Source: Lophius americanus (Eukaryota > Chordata > Actinopteri > Lophiiformes > Lophiidae). From it: 64,000 nt of DNA. Positions 12,153 through 23,159 of the stretch are shown here, piece by piece. The notes under the pieces are model-generated. The model worked only from the letters and a program-made list of their open reading frames with translations. It was not told the DNA's origin and searched no databases. The stretch lies in assembly GCA_037951165.1 (NCBI GenBank), contig JBBDHG010000412.1, positions 1 through 64,000 on the forward strand, written 5' to 3'. A program made the position numbers and the translations under genes. How positions within the stretch are numbered: the stretch's first letter is position 1; each line of letters opens with the position of its first letter.

Positions 12153-12480
12153 ATTGTCCCGCCTCTGTGTTCCTTTTCTCCCTCTGTGTCCTGTCTTGTG
12201 ATTGGTCGTCATGCTCACCTGTGTTTCCCCTCCAGCTGTGTCTCATTGTCTCGTTATGTCTGTGTATAAAGTCTGTCCTTCCCTTCTGGGCCAGTTGGTT
12301 GCATGATGTCCTCGTGTCGTCACGCGGCCCAACCCCTCCCAGTGGATTCTAGGGAACCTCCCGTTACCTAAAGTTTTTCTGTCCCTGTTTTTCCTTGTTT
12401 CACGGAGGAATAAATATATTTGACACCGGCTCTAAGTTTTATGCGTCTGCATTTGGGTCCGGGAAAAAACCCACAGAACT
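12153..12480 (+). mobile_element. probable solo LTR of a gypsy-like retrotransposon
   Basis: The segment has the layout of a fish gypsy-type LTR. It has a pyrimidine-rich U3, a TATA-like TGTGTATAAAGTCTG at 12261, CTGTTTTTCCTTGTTT, an AATAAA signal at 12409-12414, and a terminal GCGTCTGCATTTGGGTCC that I recall from chromovirus-type fish LTRs. No second LTR, primer-binding site or gag/pol sequence was found nearby. Ends are approximate. The identification is by recall and is the weakest of the transposon calls. Confidence 0.45.
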
Positions 12481-13720
12481 GTCTAACGTTTATGTTGATT
12501 GTATGAAATTTGAAAAGACACATTTTTCAAAAACCTGGTTCTTCAAACGATATAAAAAAAAGATGCAAATACTTAAACTTGAAACATGCAATGATTCATT
12601 ATTTTACTTCTTCAAAATAAGACAAAAATAAGCTCTAATAAATCAAGTTGACCCGACCCAAGAATATGAAGTTGGACCAACATAATTATTTCAAACTGGA
12701 TGAAAACAGTTTAATAATGTGGAAATAATTTTCATGATATATTTTAACGTTAACGTTCATTCAAATAGTTATTTTTTCTTTCCCGTCTCGGCCTCACCGT
12801 CATCCGACCTCTAGTGTTGGGCCCAAAGCGCCTCCGTCATCAATCACGACTCATATCTGCGTTGTGATGGCGCGTCAGAGGCGGATTATACGTGTTTACC
12901 GATGAAGCCGTTAATCAGCGAGGCTGGGGAAAGACGCCGTAGACGCCGCGGCGAAACTCGACCCCGTAAATCCATTTGCAGCAGCTGAGCAGGTGATCCC
13001 ATGATCCCGCCGCGTGAGCCCGGCTTTTATGCATGTAAATCGTATTGTTACCATGGCGACGCCCAGGCACCTTCAGCATGGGGCGTCAAACAGCAGCAGG
13101 TGTGTTTGAAGTCGTCCTCCAGTCTGAAGACGAGTGTTCTTCATCCGACGCCGACGGTTGTTCGGCCCATTCTATAACAGTGATGATGATGATGATGATG
13201 ATAACACGAGGAGTGATAACGACGCACAGAGACTCTGGGTTGGGAGATTGAGTTGACGCCGTGGAGACCGGACGCCATCGACTTCCTTTACGGCTGCTGG
13301 GTCCGTTGAAATTTTTCCCCAGAAGTGAAAAAAGAAAAAAAACATGATGATGATATTATTTACTCTCCCTCAGGTGGTCGTTTGGTTAATTCCACTCTTA
13401 TAAATGACTCCGCTGCTCCGACTTTCAGAAGGGTGGATTTAATTAGCCGTCTAGGAAACCGTCAGAAGGACGCCAGCGGCCAATAATGGGATTCAACCAC
13501 GCACCAATAATCACCTGATAAGCCTGAGGAGAAGAAAAAAAAAGTCTCAGAGGCAAAAAAAAAATGACTGCTGATGCAAAAAAACAACCATTAATGGACC
13601 CGCAGAGGATGATCAGGGAAAGGATAAGCCAATTATTTCAGCAGGTACCTGGTTGAGACTGTCCTCCACATGAACGCCGGCGCCAAAATCCACTTTGTGA
13701 TGTCACTGGCCGTTGCAACA
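12480..13720. other. unassigned non-coding DNA with possible regulatory blocks
   Basis: No exon recognised. 12780-13060 and 13370-13660 are non-repetitive and contain GATTTAATTAGCCG, CCAATAATGGGATT, ACCATTAATGG and CCAATTATTTCAG, so they are candidate regulatory DNA. An ATG microsatellite (seven units) lies at 13181-13202. Confidence 0.3.
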
Positions 13721-13726
13721 CTCTTA

Positions 13727-14013
13727 TATCAGAGCTAGCATTAGCTGTTTCAGTAGCTTGTGCTACAGTCGCTCCTCAGAATGTCTCTCAAGCACCCCTG
13801 ATTCTGACCCCGGTTGTCCTTCCTGGGACCCCTTTGCTAGGTACTACCCACTGCAGATCAAGAACAACCAACAAGACCTTGAGTTCTGGAGAAGACCCGG
13901 TCATCCAGCCGTCAACGTCGTGACTCAGATCGTTAGTCTTGCCCCTTTTTGTCCTCCTTCCGAAAGCCTAAATTCCGGACAAAATGTTCACCTGCTGCCT
14001 GAAATATTTCCTG
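13727..14013 (-). mobile_element. Tc1-like transposon 5' fragment (family 1), minus strand
   Basis: The plus-strand reading gives TATCAGAGCTAGCATTAGCT, GTGCTACAGTCGCTC, GGTACTACCCACTGCAGATC and GGACAAAATGTTCACCTGCT with GCCTGAAATAT after it. These follow in order the antisense of the N-terminal transposase and 5' leader of fish Tc1-like elements as recalled. Both ends are lost and there are many indels. Confidence 0.65.
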
Positions 14014-14019
14014 GTTCCG

Positions 14020-14735
14020 CCGTGGTTCAGGTCCGTTCCAGCAGCGACTGGGCAAACGCCACGGTCTTAAATTCTAGAAATCGGTAGGATGTGAGCAGCA
14101 GGGTCAGGAGTCAGAATCACACACTTTTGAGTTCTTGATCCACTTTTAACGGCACCGAGTTATGCCAACGCATGCCCGTCATCGGCCTCCTCAAAGCAGG
14201 GGGTCTCCGTGCCAAGTTGGACCCCTTCCACCGTTGGTGTTGGCTCGGAGTCCGGGTCGACCAGAGCCAACTTGTGATGGTCCTCTCACTCTACCGGTGC
14301 TGGAACTGGTCTTACTGCTCTATTTTCATTTAAAACCTTTTGTGGTCGGTTCTTTTGAGTCTGGGTCTAATCTACCGTAGGTTTGCTGAAGGCTTGATCC
14401 GTTCTTGTACTGATTACGGAACCACCCCCCGCCCCCCACTGGTACCGCCGCCGCTAGTCTTTCATCAGCAAACCAGTAGGAGGCTTTTACGATCTAAAAG
14501 AGTCAGTTTATAACTAATATCCAACAAAAAACTACGTACATTTAACGAAACATGAAGCCGTTACCTCAAAGAGGAAGTTTATTATACAGCAAAGTGTATT
14601 TAAAGCACCTTTCAGAACAAAGTTCCAGTTTTATCCCCACAGAAGTTATTGTGAGAAACAACTGGATTGAATCAGAAGGAGCCTTAAGTCTTAAAAATCA
14701 CATTTTTATGTACATCATTTCTCCACCTTTGGTCT
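14020..14735. other. unassigned non-coding DNA
   Basis: Nothing recognised. The frames here are short and lack domains. Confidence 0.35.
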
Positions 14736-14737
14736 GA

Positions 14738-15335
14738 TTTAGTCCAAATTTGTCGCATATGAATCGACTGTAGGAGATTTTATCTGGTGAATGACTTATT
14801 TTACTCTAGTTGTTTGTATTTTACTCACTAGCGGGAGCTTCTTTTAAAAAAAAACATTTTTTTTTATTGAAAAACACTGTTTTCCAGACATAACTCAAGA
14901 AATATACAATAGATATTTTTCAAATTTTATACCTTAATAGATCTTATTGCGAGGAAGAACTGTGTTGATTTGGGGGATGATCGGTTGCATAGTTTGAAAA
15001 CTAGGGGGAGGCTTTATATCTCAAAGTTTTCGGGACATAATTTCTCAAACCGTCGGTCCAATATAGTCCAAATTTGGTGCATATGAATAAAATTCCGGAT
15101 CTCAACCTTTTATGGATCGTTTTTTACTCTAATAGTTCATATTTTACACAATGGGGGAAGTTTTTTCCGATTTTTTTTTTTTCGGACATTACTTGGTCGG
15201 TAATCGTCGGGCGGATTTTTCTGCACACGACTATTTTCCCCTCTAGAGGGCTTTCTACAAAAAAAAAATACCGTGGACATATCTTTACATTTCATTTGAG
15301 GTCTTCAATCAGGGGGCTTGCTTGTACGACGCGCT
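14738..15335 (+). repeat. family A interspersed repeat, plus strand, about two monomers
   Basis: Shows TTTAGTCCAAATTTG at 14738 and the related TATAGTCCAAATTTGG at 15063. It also has two TTTTACTC...CATATTTTAC-type blocks, GACATAACTCAAGAAATA, GCGAGGAAGAACTGTGTTGA at 14950, ACTAGGGGGAGGC, and the terminal TCAATCAGGGGGCTTGCTTG. The repeated blocks show that the element contains internal tandem monomers of about 0.3 kb. Confidence 0.75.
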
Positions 15336-15344
15336 GACGTGTCG

Positions 15345-16000
15345 CCCGACGCTCGTGTTTGTCTGCTTTATCTTTGCTGACTGCTGTTGGCATACTTGAG
15401 CTCTCACAGCTCAAACGACTCTTTGTTGAAGTTCCTCTGTATTCCCATCCCGGGCCTTCTTCCTTCACGCCTCCATCTCTTCTGTTTTCCCCTCCGGTCT
15501 CATGTTATGATTGGACCTGACGAGCGCCAGGAGTGTTTGCCCGGCTGGCAGAGTTTTGGAAGGCCGGCGTTATCTGCTGGAGGGTACAGTTTATCTGACT
15601 CCGTGGGCTGACCCCTTGTTTCCTCTCCGGCGCTGTGACGCTGGGTCGGGACTTCCTCAACTGGCCTTATCAGCTGGAACACTGGAACAGTCCGACAGAC
15701 CAAGACCCTGCAAAAAACACCAGAACGCCGTAAGCACCGGCCCTCCAAGACTGGACCGTCCTACACGCGTCTGTCAGTGGAGGGGTCGGGTTCTTCACGG
15801 GGTCACTCAGGAGTCGGTCCAGTTCTTTTTGGGACAGTAGGGAACTTCCAGATAATGGAACAAATTCCTGAATCTGCTTTTTCTGTTTTGTCCTCTTCTC
15901 TGGATCCACATCCAAATGTTCCCCGCCCTCACGCCTCACAGAACAGAACTTTTGTCAGGGCAAAGTTCTGTTCAGACGTACAAAGTCAATGCAAAGCAAC
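15345..16000. other. unassigned non-coding DNA
   Basis: Overlapping frames of 82-109 codons on both strands (15500-15940) are open together, which argues for GC-rich chance frames rather than a gene. No domain seen. Confidence 0.35.
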
Positions 16001-16007
16001 AGGTTGA

Positions 16008-16790
16008 GGTTATATGTCCAAAATGCTAACTTAATATTTAGTACTTAATAGCCAAGAGAGAGTAATGGGGAAGAAAAGGTCCAAACTGGTTCAAGCGGGA
16101 CTAGAACTGATCACAACTCACTTCATCACATCAGCAGATCTTCTTCAGAGGCAGGAAGTTGGCGTCTAGGTCTCAAAGGAAGCCAAATGTGTCAGATTCC
16201 AGAAGTTTGTTGAAGTCCTTCTGTCTGAGAAGGGTTCTGAAGCTGTTTCTGAGGTTCTGGTCCAGAGCTGGACACATTATCTTCAGGAGGAGAAGACTTG
16301 GAACTATAAGAACCTTCACAAAGGTTCCAAAATTCTTCCAAGAGCATGGAGAAGGTTCATCCAAAGGTCAGAGGTTATATGACTCAGAACATCAATGCTC
16401 ATCGGAATTTTACCACAACATACCTCGGTGAGCCTCAGAACTTCTGGGAGAATCTTCTCTGGACCGGTGACTGGAAAGTTCGCTATCCTGGGTCGCGTAC
16501 CATCTGGAGGAAACCAAACAACGAACATGGAATGTTGGGGAGATGATCTGCTGCTCCAGGACCAGGAGGATGATTTACCACCATTGAGGGAAACATGAGT
16601 TCTGCTGTCCAGCAGAAAGTTCTGGATTAGAATGTCAGGACATCAGCGTGTGAGCGACGACGCTAAGAAGGAGCCCAAGAAGTCCAAATCTGGACCTGAA
16701 CCCCATTGAGATGCTGTGTTATGAGAAGATCATCTATGATACGATAGGGTGAATCGGAGGAGGCGGTTCTGGCCGGGTTCTGCGTGTTCA
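16008..16790 (+). pseudogene. Tc1-like transposase remnant (family 2), plus strand
   Basis: A DD-E type transposase gene in ruins. From 5' to 3': a leader with ATGGGGAAGAAAAGGTCCAA (16066); an N-terminal part with CAAATGTGTCAGATTCCAGA (16186), AGCTGTTTCTGAGGTTCTGG and AGAACCTTCACAAAGGTTCC; then a frame at 16346-16546 that still reads YLGEPQNFWENLLWT and TIWRKPNNEHG, the region between the first two catalytic acidic residues in Tc1 elements. Near 16700 another frame reads LDLNPIEMLC, matching the SPDLNPIEMLW block that precedes the final glutamate. Frameshifts separate the blocks and sequence before the last block is deleted. No inverted ends were recognised. It is non-functional. Confidence 0.8.
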
Positions 16791-17051
16791 GACGTAGGGT
16801 GGACTGAAGAAAGCGACAGAAGAGGCTTTATTTGGGTAGGTGAGAAATGGCAGTCAAGCATGTGGTTCTGGATGGTAAAGCCATTAGAGTCGGGTTAATG
16901 TGAACCCAGACCACTTGTGGATCCAGCAGCCAGGACCGTATTATTCTTTGCCGGGTTTTGAATAAACAGTGCTTGCTCCGGGCCGGGCTGTGTCGATTCC
17001 AGAGGGGAGATAAGGCGGGTAAATAAAGCTGAACTCTAACTGGAAAAGGTT

Positions 17052-17092
17052 TCCTCCTCCTCCTCCTCCTCCTCCTCCTCCTCCTCCTCCTC
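17052..17092. repeat. CTC microsatellite
   Basis: About 13 TCC units. The arginine-rich minus-strand frame is an artefact. Confidence 0.95.
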
Positions 17093-17214
17093 ATTGCCTC
17101 TCAACTGTTTTTACTGTTTAAACGCCTCCAGATGGGAGTTGAGGAAGAGTTTGGACACGAAGACGGACCCTGATTGCGTGTCGGCGTGTTTGGATGTGAA
17201 AAGCGTCGAATGGG

Positions 17215-17218
<4 letters not shown>

Positions 17219-17266
<48 letters not shown>
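17219..17266. repeat. GT microsatellite
   Basis: About 24 uninterrupted TG units. Confidence 0.95.
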
Positions 17267-17269
<3 letters not shown>

Positions 17270-17940
17270 AAGGGGGTGGGGGCGTGTCACAAGGGGTCCG
17301 TGATGACTCGCTGGGGGAAAACACCTTACAACAAGGATTTACTGTTGGGTAATGGTTCTTAAGGAAAATGAGTGGAGCGACTGAGTCTGGTAGTCCGGTA
17401 CCGACCCGTGTTTGAAAAAATGACTGAAGGCGTTTCCGTCAGACCTGGTTGAAGGTCGGACTGGATTACATTTTGGTGCAGATACAGATGAGAAGTTTTT
17501 GGAATCAGGAATTTTTTTTTGTTTTTTAAATTTGGAGGTATTTCTTTGAATAAATGTAATATAATAATATAATATTCAGGATCTGATTTTTTTTTTTTAG
17601 TGTGTAAGAAGCTGGAAAGTTTCAAGATGGTTTGTAAAAAAAGAAAAAACCCCTTCGTAGCTCCAGAGGGAGGGGGGGGTCTTCCTCCTCCTCCAGCTGT
17701 CGTTTTCGATAAATGGAGGATCGAACTTAGAACCGAGTCCGAATCAGAAACAGAAAAAAAAAAAAGAAGCAACGGAGAAGAAAACCTGAAGATTTGACTC
17801 GTGAAACCATTTGGGCGTTGAAATAGTCGGTTCTGCAGAGTCCGATTGAACCTCGGCGTGCCTCTCAACGGTTTCACGAGTCAGGTCTTCTCCCTCGATT
17901 TCTCTTAAAGGGAGGTTCCGAATGTAATGACCTTAATCAG

Positions 17941-17998
17941 TTCCGACCAAAGTTCGGTTCCGACCAAAGTTCGGTTCCGACCAAAGTTCGGTTCCAGC
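17941..17998. repeat. 17-bp tandem repeat
   Basis: Three exact copies of TTCCGACCAAAGTTCGG and a partial fourth (TTCCAGCCGAAGTTC). Confidence 0.9.
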
Positions 17999-18118
17999 CG
18001 AAGTTCTCCAGCTTTGTCCGAAAAAGTGCGGTACAGATGAATTGGTGACTCTAGGTTGTCGGTCTTTATGCGTTTTAAGGACTGAACTACGACCTCTGGA
18101 GTCCCGCCTCTCCACAAA

Positions 18119-18176
18119 TGTCAGCTGGGTCGGGCTCCAGCCCCTTGACCCAGATTTTACAGAAGTTGGACGGATC
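18119..18176 (-). repeat. teleost interspersed repeat (GGCTCCAGC type), short copy
   Basis: TGTCAGCTGGGTCGGGCTCC, then AGCCCCTTGACCCAG and TTTTACAGAAGTTGGACGGA. This is the complement of the GGAGCC-TCCCAGCTGACATT phrase at 39870 and of the copy at 31235, and is recalled as a widespread fish repeat end. Confidence 0.6.
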
Positions 18177-18179
18177 TTA

Positions 18180-19010
18180 TCCATCTTTTTATCGGGAAAG
18201 GTCCAACTTCAAAGGAAGCGTTATGTGAAGGTACCGTTTGATTTGGATCAGGATCATTTTAGCTCGATTATTTCCTTTACAGTACAGAACAAAGTTCCCT
18301 TCAATCGACCCAAACACCCCCCCTAAAGTCCGAAGGCGCCCCCCCAGAAGATGCGTTCCTGGTGAGAAGATGGCTCTCCGTGACAACGCGTCGCGGCGCC
18401 AAGCGAAAGATGAGTCACTGCTTGTTCCTCCGGCTCCAGCAGATAGTCGGTACCGGCCCGGCCCGTCCTCTCCTCGGCTCCCCTCTGAAGTGACTGACGT
18501 TTATGGTGATGGAAGGTCCCGAATCTCCTAAGCGGCTGCTCGTTATTCCATTAAAGGTACCTTTTTTTTTCCTAACGACTTTGAGGAAGCAAAAGTGATG
18601 ACGAGGTAAAATAGATTAATTAAGGGAAGCGGCCACTTAATCAAAGAGCGGGCTTGTCACGGGGATTTAGGATCTGATTGACTCCGGCGGATTACGCCGC
18701 TCTTCATTTTTCCGCCTTTGTGCCGAGGAAAATTAATTGTCGATGACATTTTAGTTGTAATCCCCCCCCCCCCCCGCCCTCCCCCTCGCCTCCTTCCCCC
18801 CTCATGTCCTTACCGCCACCCTCTATCTCCTCGTCCGCGATTAATTATGGGATGGCTCTTACGTTCTCGCTGTAAGGACTTTCTTTCGGCGATTCAGAAG
18901 CGAGTGGAGGAATCGTTTCCACTTCCTCCGATGACGAGGACGACGTCCGCTTTTCTGTTCGAGTCCAGGCGATCCAATCATCAGAAGACGCTTAGGCGAC
19001 ATTCACCCTC
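18180..19010. other. unassigned non-coding DNA
   Basis: No exon recognised. 18600-18760 is rich in TTAATTAA/AATTAATT cores (GATTAATTAAGGG, GAAAATTAATTGTC) and may be regulatory. A C14 run lies at 18762-18775. Confidence 0.3.
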
Positions 19011-19014
19011 CTGC

Positions 19015-19015
19015 A

Positions 19016-19094
<79 letters not shown>
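19015..19094. repeat. CA microsatellite
   Basis: About 40 units with AAAC interruptions near 19034 and 19048. Confidence 0.95.
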
Positions 19095-19096
<2 letters not shown>

Positions 19097-19272
19097 AACC
19101 CGTCTGTCTCGCTAGGGACATTTTTGTCTTTTCACTTTTAGGGAAAGGTGGGGAAAATAATCACTCTGTAAATAAGATGTTTTTTTACCATTAACACTGA
19201 AAAAAAGTAAGCCTGTAACAATTTTAAGAAGGATAAATAATCTAAATGTAAATCAAATAAATACCATAGTCA

Positions 19273-19299
19273 TTTTTTTTTTTTTTTTTTTTTTTTTTT
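19273..19299. repeat. T27 homopolymer
   Basis: The longest T run in the window, in an AT-rich flank of the next family A copy. Confidence 0.9.
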
Positions 19300-19494
19300 G
19301 AGAAATTGATTGATTTTCTTTTATTGATTTTTTTTTAATAATTTATGGGTTTTTCAGAGAAAAAAAGAGAGAATTGAAATGGGAACAACATATTCCCCTC
19401 TAACCAACCCTTCACTCCTCATATTAGGGAAAAAAGGAGAAAAAATAAACAGTTCTACGCCGTCGTCACGATAGAAAGACTATAAAAAAAAATC

Positions 19495-20170
19495 CCCCCT
19501 GATTGAACTCCTTAAATTAAATGTGACTCATCAATAATCTCAAACAATCCATAATGACTCAACCTAACTATTTCTATGAAGTCATTCTATAGTGGAAAGA
19601 TTTTCCTTCTCATGGTTTAGATTCATTTGAGACAATTTGGACATAATCTGAAACATTCTGTGGAATGCCCTCCCTGACCATATGAGGGCTCCACAGACGA
19701 CTGACACATTTAAAAAAGGACTTAAAACTTTCCTTTTTAGCAGAACCTATAACTTTAATTAACATTGCTGCTTTTTGGTCAGGTTTTTATATAGTTATTA
19801 TTTTATTTTTATTGATTATACATTGATCATTTGTAAAACTTTGAGATTTGATCCAAATGTAGAGTGCACTATAAATTAAATGTATTATTATTATTATAAT
19901 CTGACGTATCGTTGGGAAGAAACGGCCGGAAAAATGGTGTTTTGCAACAAAAATAGAATAATGACACTAAAATATGACAAATTTCTCCCCCTAGAGGATA
20001 AAATATGAACTTTTAGAAGAATTTTGGAAAAAAAATCAGCATTAGAAATTTAGAAAATATGAAATTATGGCCAGAAACCTTTTAGAAATAAAACTCCCCC
20101 CTAGTGGCGGGACTATGCAGTTGACCTTTCACAAAAATCACTCCAGTCCTTCCTGAAACTAACGTCTAAG
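19495..20170 (-). repeat. family A interspersed repeat, minus strand, split by a LINE
   Basis: The left part (19495-19651) has CCCTGATTGAACTCC and TTAAATTAAATGTGA. The right part (19905-20170) has AACGGCCGGAAAAA, TTCTCCCCCTAGAGG, ATTATGGCCAGAAACCTTTT, AACTCCCCCCTAGTGG and CACTCCAGTCCTTCC. The two halves join when the LINE at 19652-19895 is removed, because GACAATTTGGACATAATCTG continues into CGTATCGTTGGGAAG, which matches TTCCCAAC...CCAAATTTG in other copies read on the other strand. Confidence 0.8.
19652..19895 (+). mobile_element. L2-like LINE 3' end, nested in family A
   Basis: TGTGGAATGCCCTCCCTGAC begins a C-terminal reverse-transcriptase coding piece (in-frame WNALPDHMRAPQTTDTF, then KKGLKTFLFSRTYNFN and a stop near 19760). 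A 3' UTR and CTTTGAGATTTGATCCAAAT with an ATT tail follow. It is 5' truncated. The 9-bp ATAATCTGA stands on both sides (19643-19651 and 19896-19904), as expected for a target-site duplication. Its sequence is close to the copy at 40920-41312. Confidence 0.85.
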
Positions 20171-20199
20171 AAATGAATAAAACTTAAAAATTGTTGTTA

Positions 20200-20729
20200 A
20201 ATAGTTAAAGCGTGAACACGAAGGATGTTTGTCGGACGCGATGAAGATTCCCACGATGTTTCTGACTTTTCAGGGATGTGAGGATAGAAACGTGAAGGAG
20301 AAAAAAAAGTGTCCAGGTGTCTTTGCTCATCGTTGTCCCCGGGAGAACATTGAGACAAATGTTTGACCAAAAATAAAAGTCATTGAGGAGTCTGGGGGTC
20401 TCATAATGATGAGAGGAGGAGGAGAGGGAATCGAGGAGATGGATGAAGGAGGAGTCAAGGGAGAAGAGAGGAGAGAAAATGAGGCGATTGGTGAAGAGAA
20501 AAAATTCTGGGGGGGAGCAGAGTGAAGAATGTATTCTCTGAGAAGAGAGAGGGAAGGTGGAGGGGAGAGAGAAGAGAGGAGGGATGGAGGGAGTACTGTC
20601 AGCTGGTGTAGTACGAGGAGGAGGAGGAGGAGGAGGAGGAGGAGGAGGAGAACATTGAGGGAATAATTGTTGGATGCAGGCTGCTGACAGAATGATGGCA
20701 GAGTGAGAGAGAGAGAGAGGAGATAGCAC

Positions 20730-20769
<40 letters not shown>

Positions 20770-20890
20770 TTATATGATATGACTGATTGGTAATGTATCG
20801 GGGAGAGTCCGTCCAATACACAAACACACACACACTAAAACACACACACACACACACCTTCCCACACACCACCCACACACACACTTAAAT
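20200..20890. other. purine-rich tract with AGG, GA, GT and CA microsatellites
   Basis: AGG units at 20615-20650, GA at 20704-20719, GT at 20734-20768 and impure CA at 20818-20884, all within a G/A-rich plus strand from 20395. The 185- and 208-codon minus-strand frames are serine/leucine/proline-rich translations of this tract and are not genes. Confidence 0.8.
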
Positions 20891-21500
20891 CACACACCTC
20901 CCTGAAGAAACCCCCCCCCCCGATGGTGACTCTGCTTGGGAGGTGAGGAGTTTGTGGATTTCCACATGACTAACTTCCTGTTTGAGTTAGTCACTAAACC
21001 GCGACTACATACTTTTAAGTCTTCAGCCTTCCCTTTCCCACAAATGTCCGTTCTGTCTCTGAGATGCCTGAAGAGGTAGTAACAGAGTCGCAACAACTCA
21101 GAGCTGGGGACAGAGGGGGGACAGTGGACGGATACTGGGGACTTTGGAGGGAACCTATGGAGGGAACTTTATACGAAAAATCCCCAAACTTTCTCGTTGT
21201 CGGGCGACTATGCTACCCACTGCGCCAACATGCTACATGCTGGTAATGCTATTGTTTTTTTACAACTTTAACAACAGTCGTCACTTTTCTGACCACAACA
21301 CTTCCTGCAACTCTCAGAGACATTTTTGGTTAATGTTTTCATCTTTGAGTTAGCTGCTAACCGCTACTTTCTACAGAAGTCTGTTTCCTCTCCGTTACTA
21401 CCTCCACTGCCGTCTTAGAAGCAGAGCAAACTAAAAAAAAACATTTACGCCCCCTTTGCGATTATACGGAATAGAGGGGCGGAATAAAGGTTGTATAAAA
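20890..21500. other. unassigned non-coding DNA
   Basis: No gene or repeat recognised. Confidence 0.35.
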
Positions 21501-21519
21501 ACATATGCAGTTGCGTTTT

Positions 21520-21690
21520 GTCGCGGTTCTGATTGCTAATAGTGGAACAACTAGCCCAATAAACCCTCTTGAATCCGGGGCCATTTTGGGAACGACCCCA
21601 AGCGTCTGCTAACCTCACCTCAACAGAGTGAACGTTAAGTTCGGGGGGGCAAATACTTTTTCACAGGAGTGATTTTCGAGAGATTGCCGG
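21520..21690 (+). mobile_element. Tc1-like transposon 3' end (family 2), fragment
   Basis: GGGGGGGCAAATACTTTTTC with ACAGG after it at 21643-21667 is the characteristic end-proximal phrase of this fish Tc1-like family. The copy at 52300-52500 has the same phrase. Upstream sequence is too diverged to align by eye. Confidence 0.5.
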
Positions 21691-21699
21691 GGGATTGTT

Positions 21700-22640
21700 T
21701 GAAAGACCCCCACTGTGTGTTTTCTTTCTATGGTGTGTGTACATGTGTTGTTACAGTTTTAGGGGGGGGGGGGGGTTAACGGAAAAGCCTTGTTTATGTG
21801 CTCGGCTGTCAACGCTAATAATCGGGATATTTATTCTACTTCCTGTTATAGAAAAGCGTCGGGGCATATTCGCGAGAAAGCAAACATCGGATTTAGACTC
21901 CTGTGGAAAGACTTTCTGTATTTTAAACTCCCGACAAAAAAATAAATAAACGCTGAGAGTAAAATAGAGCAGGCCTGAGAAATAAAAATTATAAAAAAGG
22001 GGAGGAGCTTGGGGTTAAAAGTAGCACACAGAGTGAGAGGAGGGGGGAAAAGCCTCCAGAGTCGGGGGTTACGCCGCCGACGTGCTACGCTCTCTGAGGC
22101 GTCCTCCCGGCGTGGGTCGCGACCTCCTTAGCGTGTCACTGTGATGTATGCGCTAGCAGAGAGGGAACTTCAGCTCCGACTTTCCCTCACGTCCATGTAG
22201 GGAAACGACCTTTCACCCCGGCGCTGTCAGGAAGCCCACTGGACGAGCCGTACGTCTCCATTAAAACGTCGGTCTCTGCGAGTTTCTGCTGCGCGTCACC
22301 ATCCAAACGCGATGTTTTCTTTTTCAGGGCGCCGTGTCGCCGTATTCACCGTAGCGGGCCCCGTTGTTTATGCGGGTTTCCGGTCACCAAAGCAAAAATC
22401 CAGACGGCCCGCCGAGACATTTACGGTCCGTGAACGCCTCCAGACCCAGACAAGAGGAGCGTTTGTTTTCTGCGAGAGGCTGCAGGAGAGGTGGAGCGGG
22501 AATCGCGTTTCTTCAAGGAGGCACTGAAAAAGTTCAAATTCAAAATCGGAACGCACTTCCTGTTACGGAGCGCCGGTAAAAACGGTGTAATGTGTGGTAA
22601 TCCCTCAAAAACGACCTCATGGGCGACTTTCAAACTTCGT
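21700..22640. other. unassigned non-coding DNA
   Basis: No exon recognised. G14 at 21762-21775. Overlapping frames of 62-74 codons on both strands around 22312-22706 are open together and have no domain. Confidence 0.35.
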
Positions 22641-22700
22641 AGCATCTCAGCTCTTAGTGCGAGGAAGAACTGGAGTGATTATGGGACGGTCGGGACTTCC
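22640..22700 (+). repeat. family A core fragment, plus strand
   Basis: TTAGTGCGAGGAAGAACTGG with AGTGATTATGGGACGGTCGG after it, the same core as at 14950, 50667 and 54580, without the rest of the element. Confidence 0.55.
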
Positions 22701-22837
22701 GATTAACCGTCGCAAACATCACGACGAGCCTCGTGGAATTAAATAAACCGGACTGGATTGATCCCGACTCTTGTCTCGAGGTGGTTTGGAGCTCCAGTTA
22801 CAACCTTTGATCGGAACCCCGAAACTTCCCCAATCCC

Positions 22838-23150
22838 CTGCATTGTACAACAAATCCCATTGATTGAACCCCTCAATTTAAATCTGATGTTTTATCCATA
22901 ACATTCTTTGTGAAAAAAAACAAAAAACCTCCATGAAGTTAGTAAATTATGAACTCTTACAACAAATAATGTAAATCTCCTGGAGTCGATTCTTAAGAAC
23001 CAAATTTGGGCCAAGTCGGACCAATGGTTGATAAGTTATGGCCCAGAAAACTTTCTGACATAAAGTGCCTCCGAGTGTTGTAAATATCCAACCAACCTTT
23101 CCCAAAATGAATCCACTTCTTCCTCTCACTAAGGCCTACCTGGGTATGAA
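22838..23150 (-). repeat. family A interspersed repeat, minus strand
   Basis: Order of blocks: CAATCCCCTGCATTGTACAA, TTGATTGAACCCCTC, TCTCCTGGAGTCGATTCTTA, ATAAGTTATGGCCCAGAAAA, AAGTGCCTCCGAGTGTTGTA and CCACTTCTTCCTCTCACTAA. The order is the same as in the other minus-oriented copies. Confidence 0.75.
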
Positions 23151-23159
23151 ATATGAAAA

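Larger units (their letters stand above)
16800..17935. other. microsatellite-rich unassigned DNA
   Basis: Apart from the two microsatellites listed next, nothing is recognised. The 172-codon minus-strand frame at 17359-17877 crosses A/T runs and G/C-rich simple sequence and has no domain. Confidence 0.4.

Noticed and set aside
20205..20884. Proline/serine-rich minus-strand proteins of 185 and 208 codons
   Set aside because: They cover AGG, GT and CA microsatellites in a purine-rich tract.
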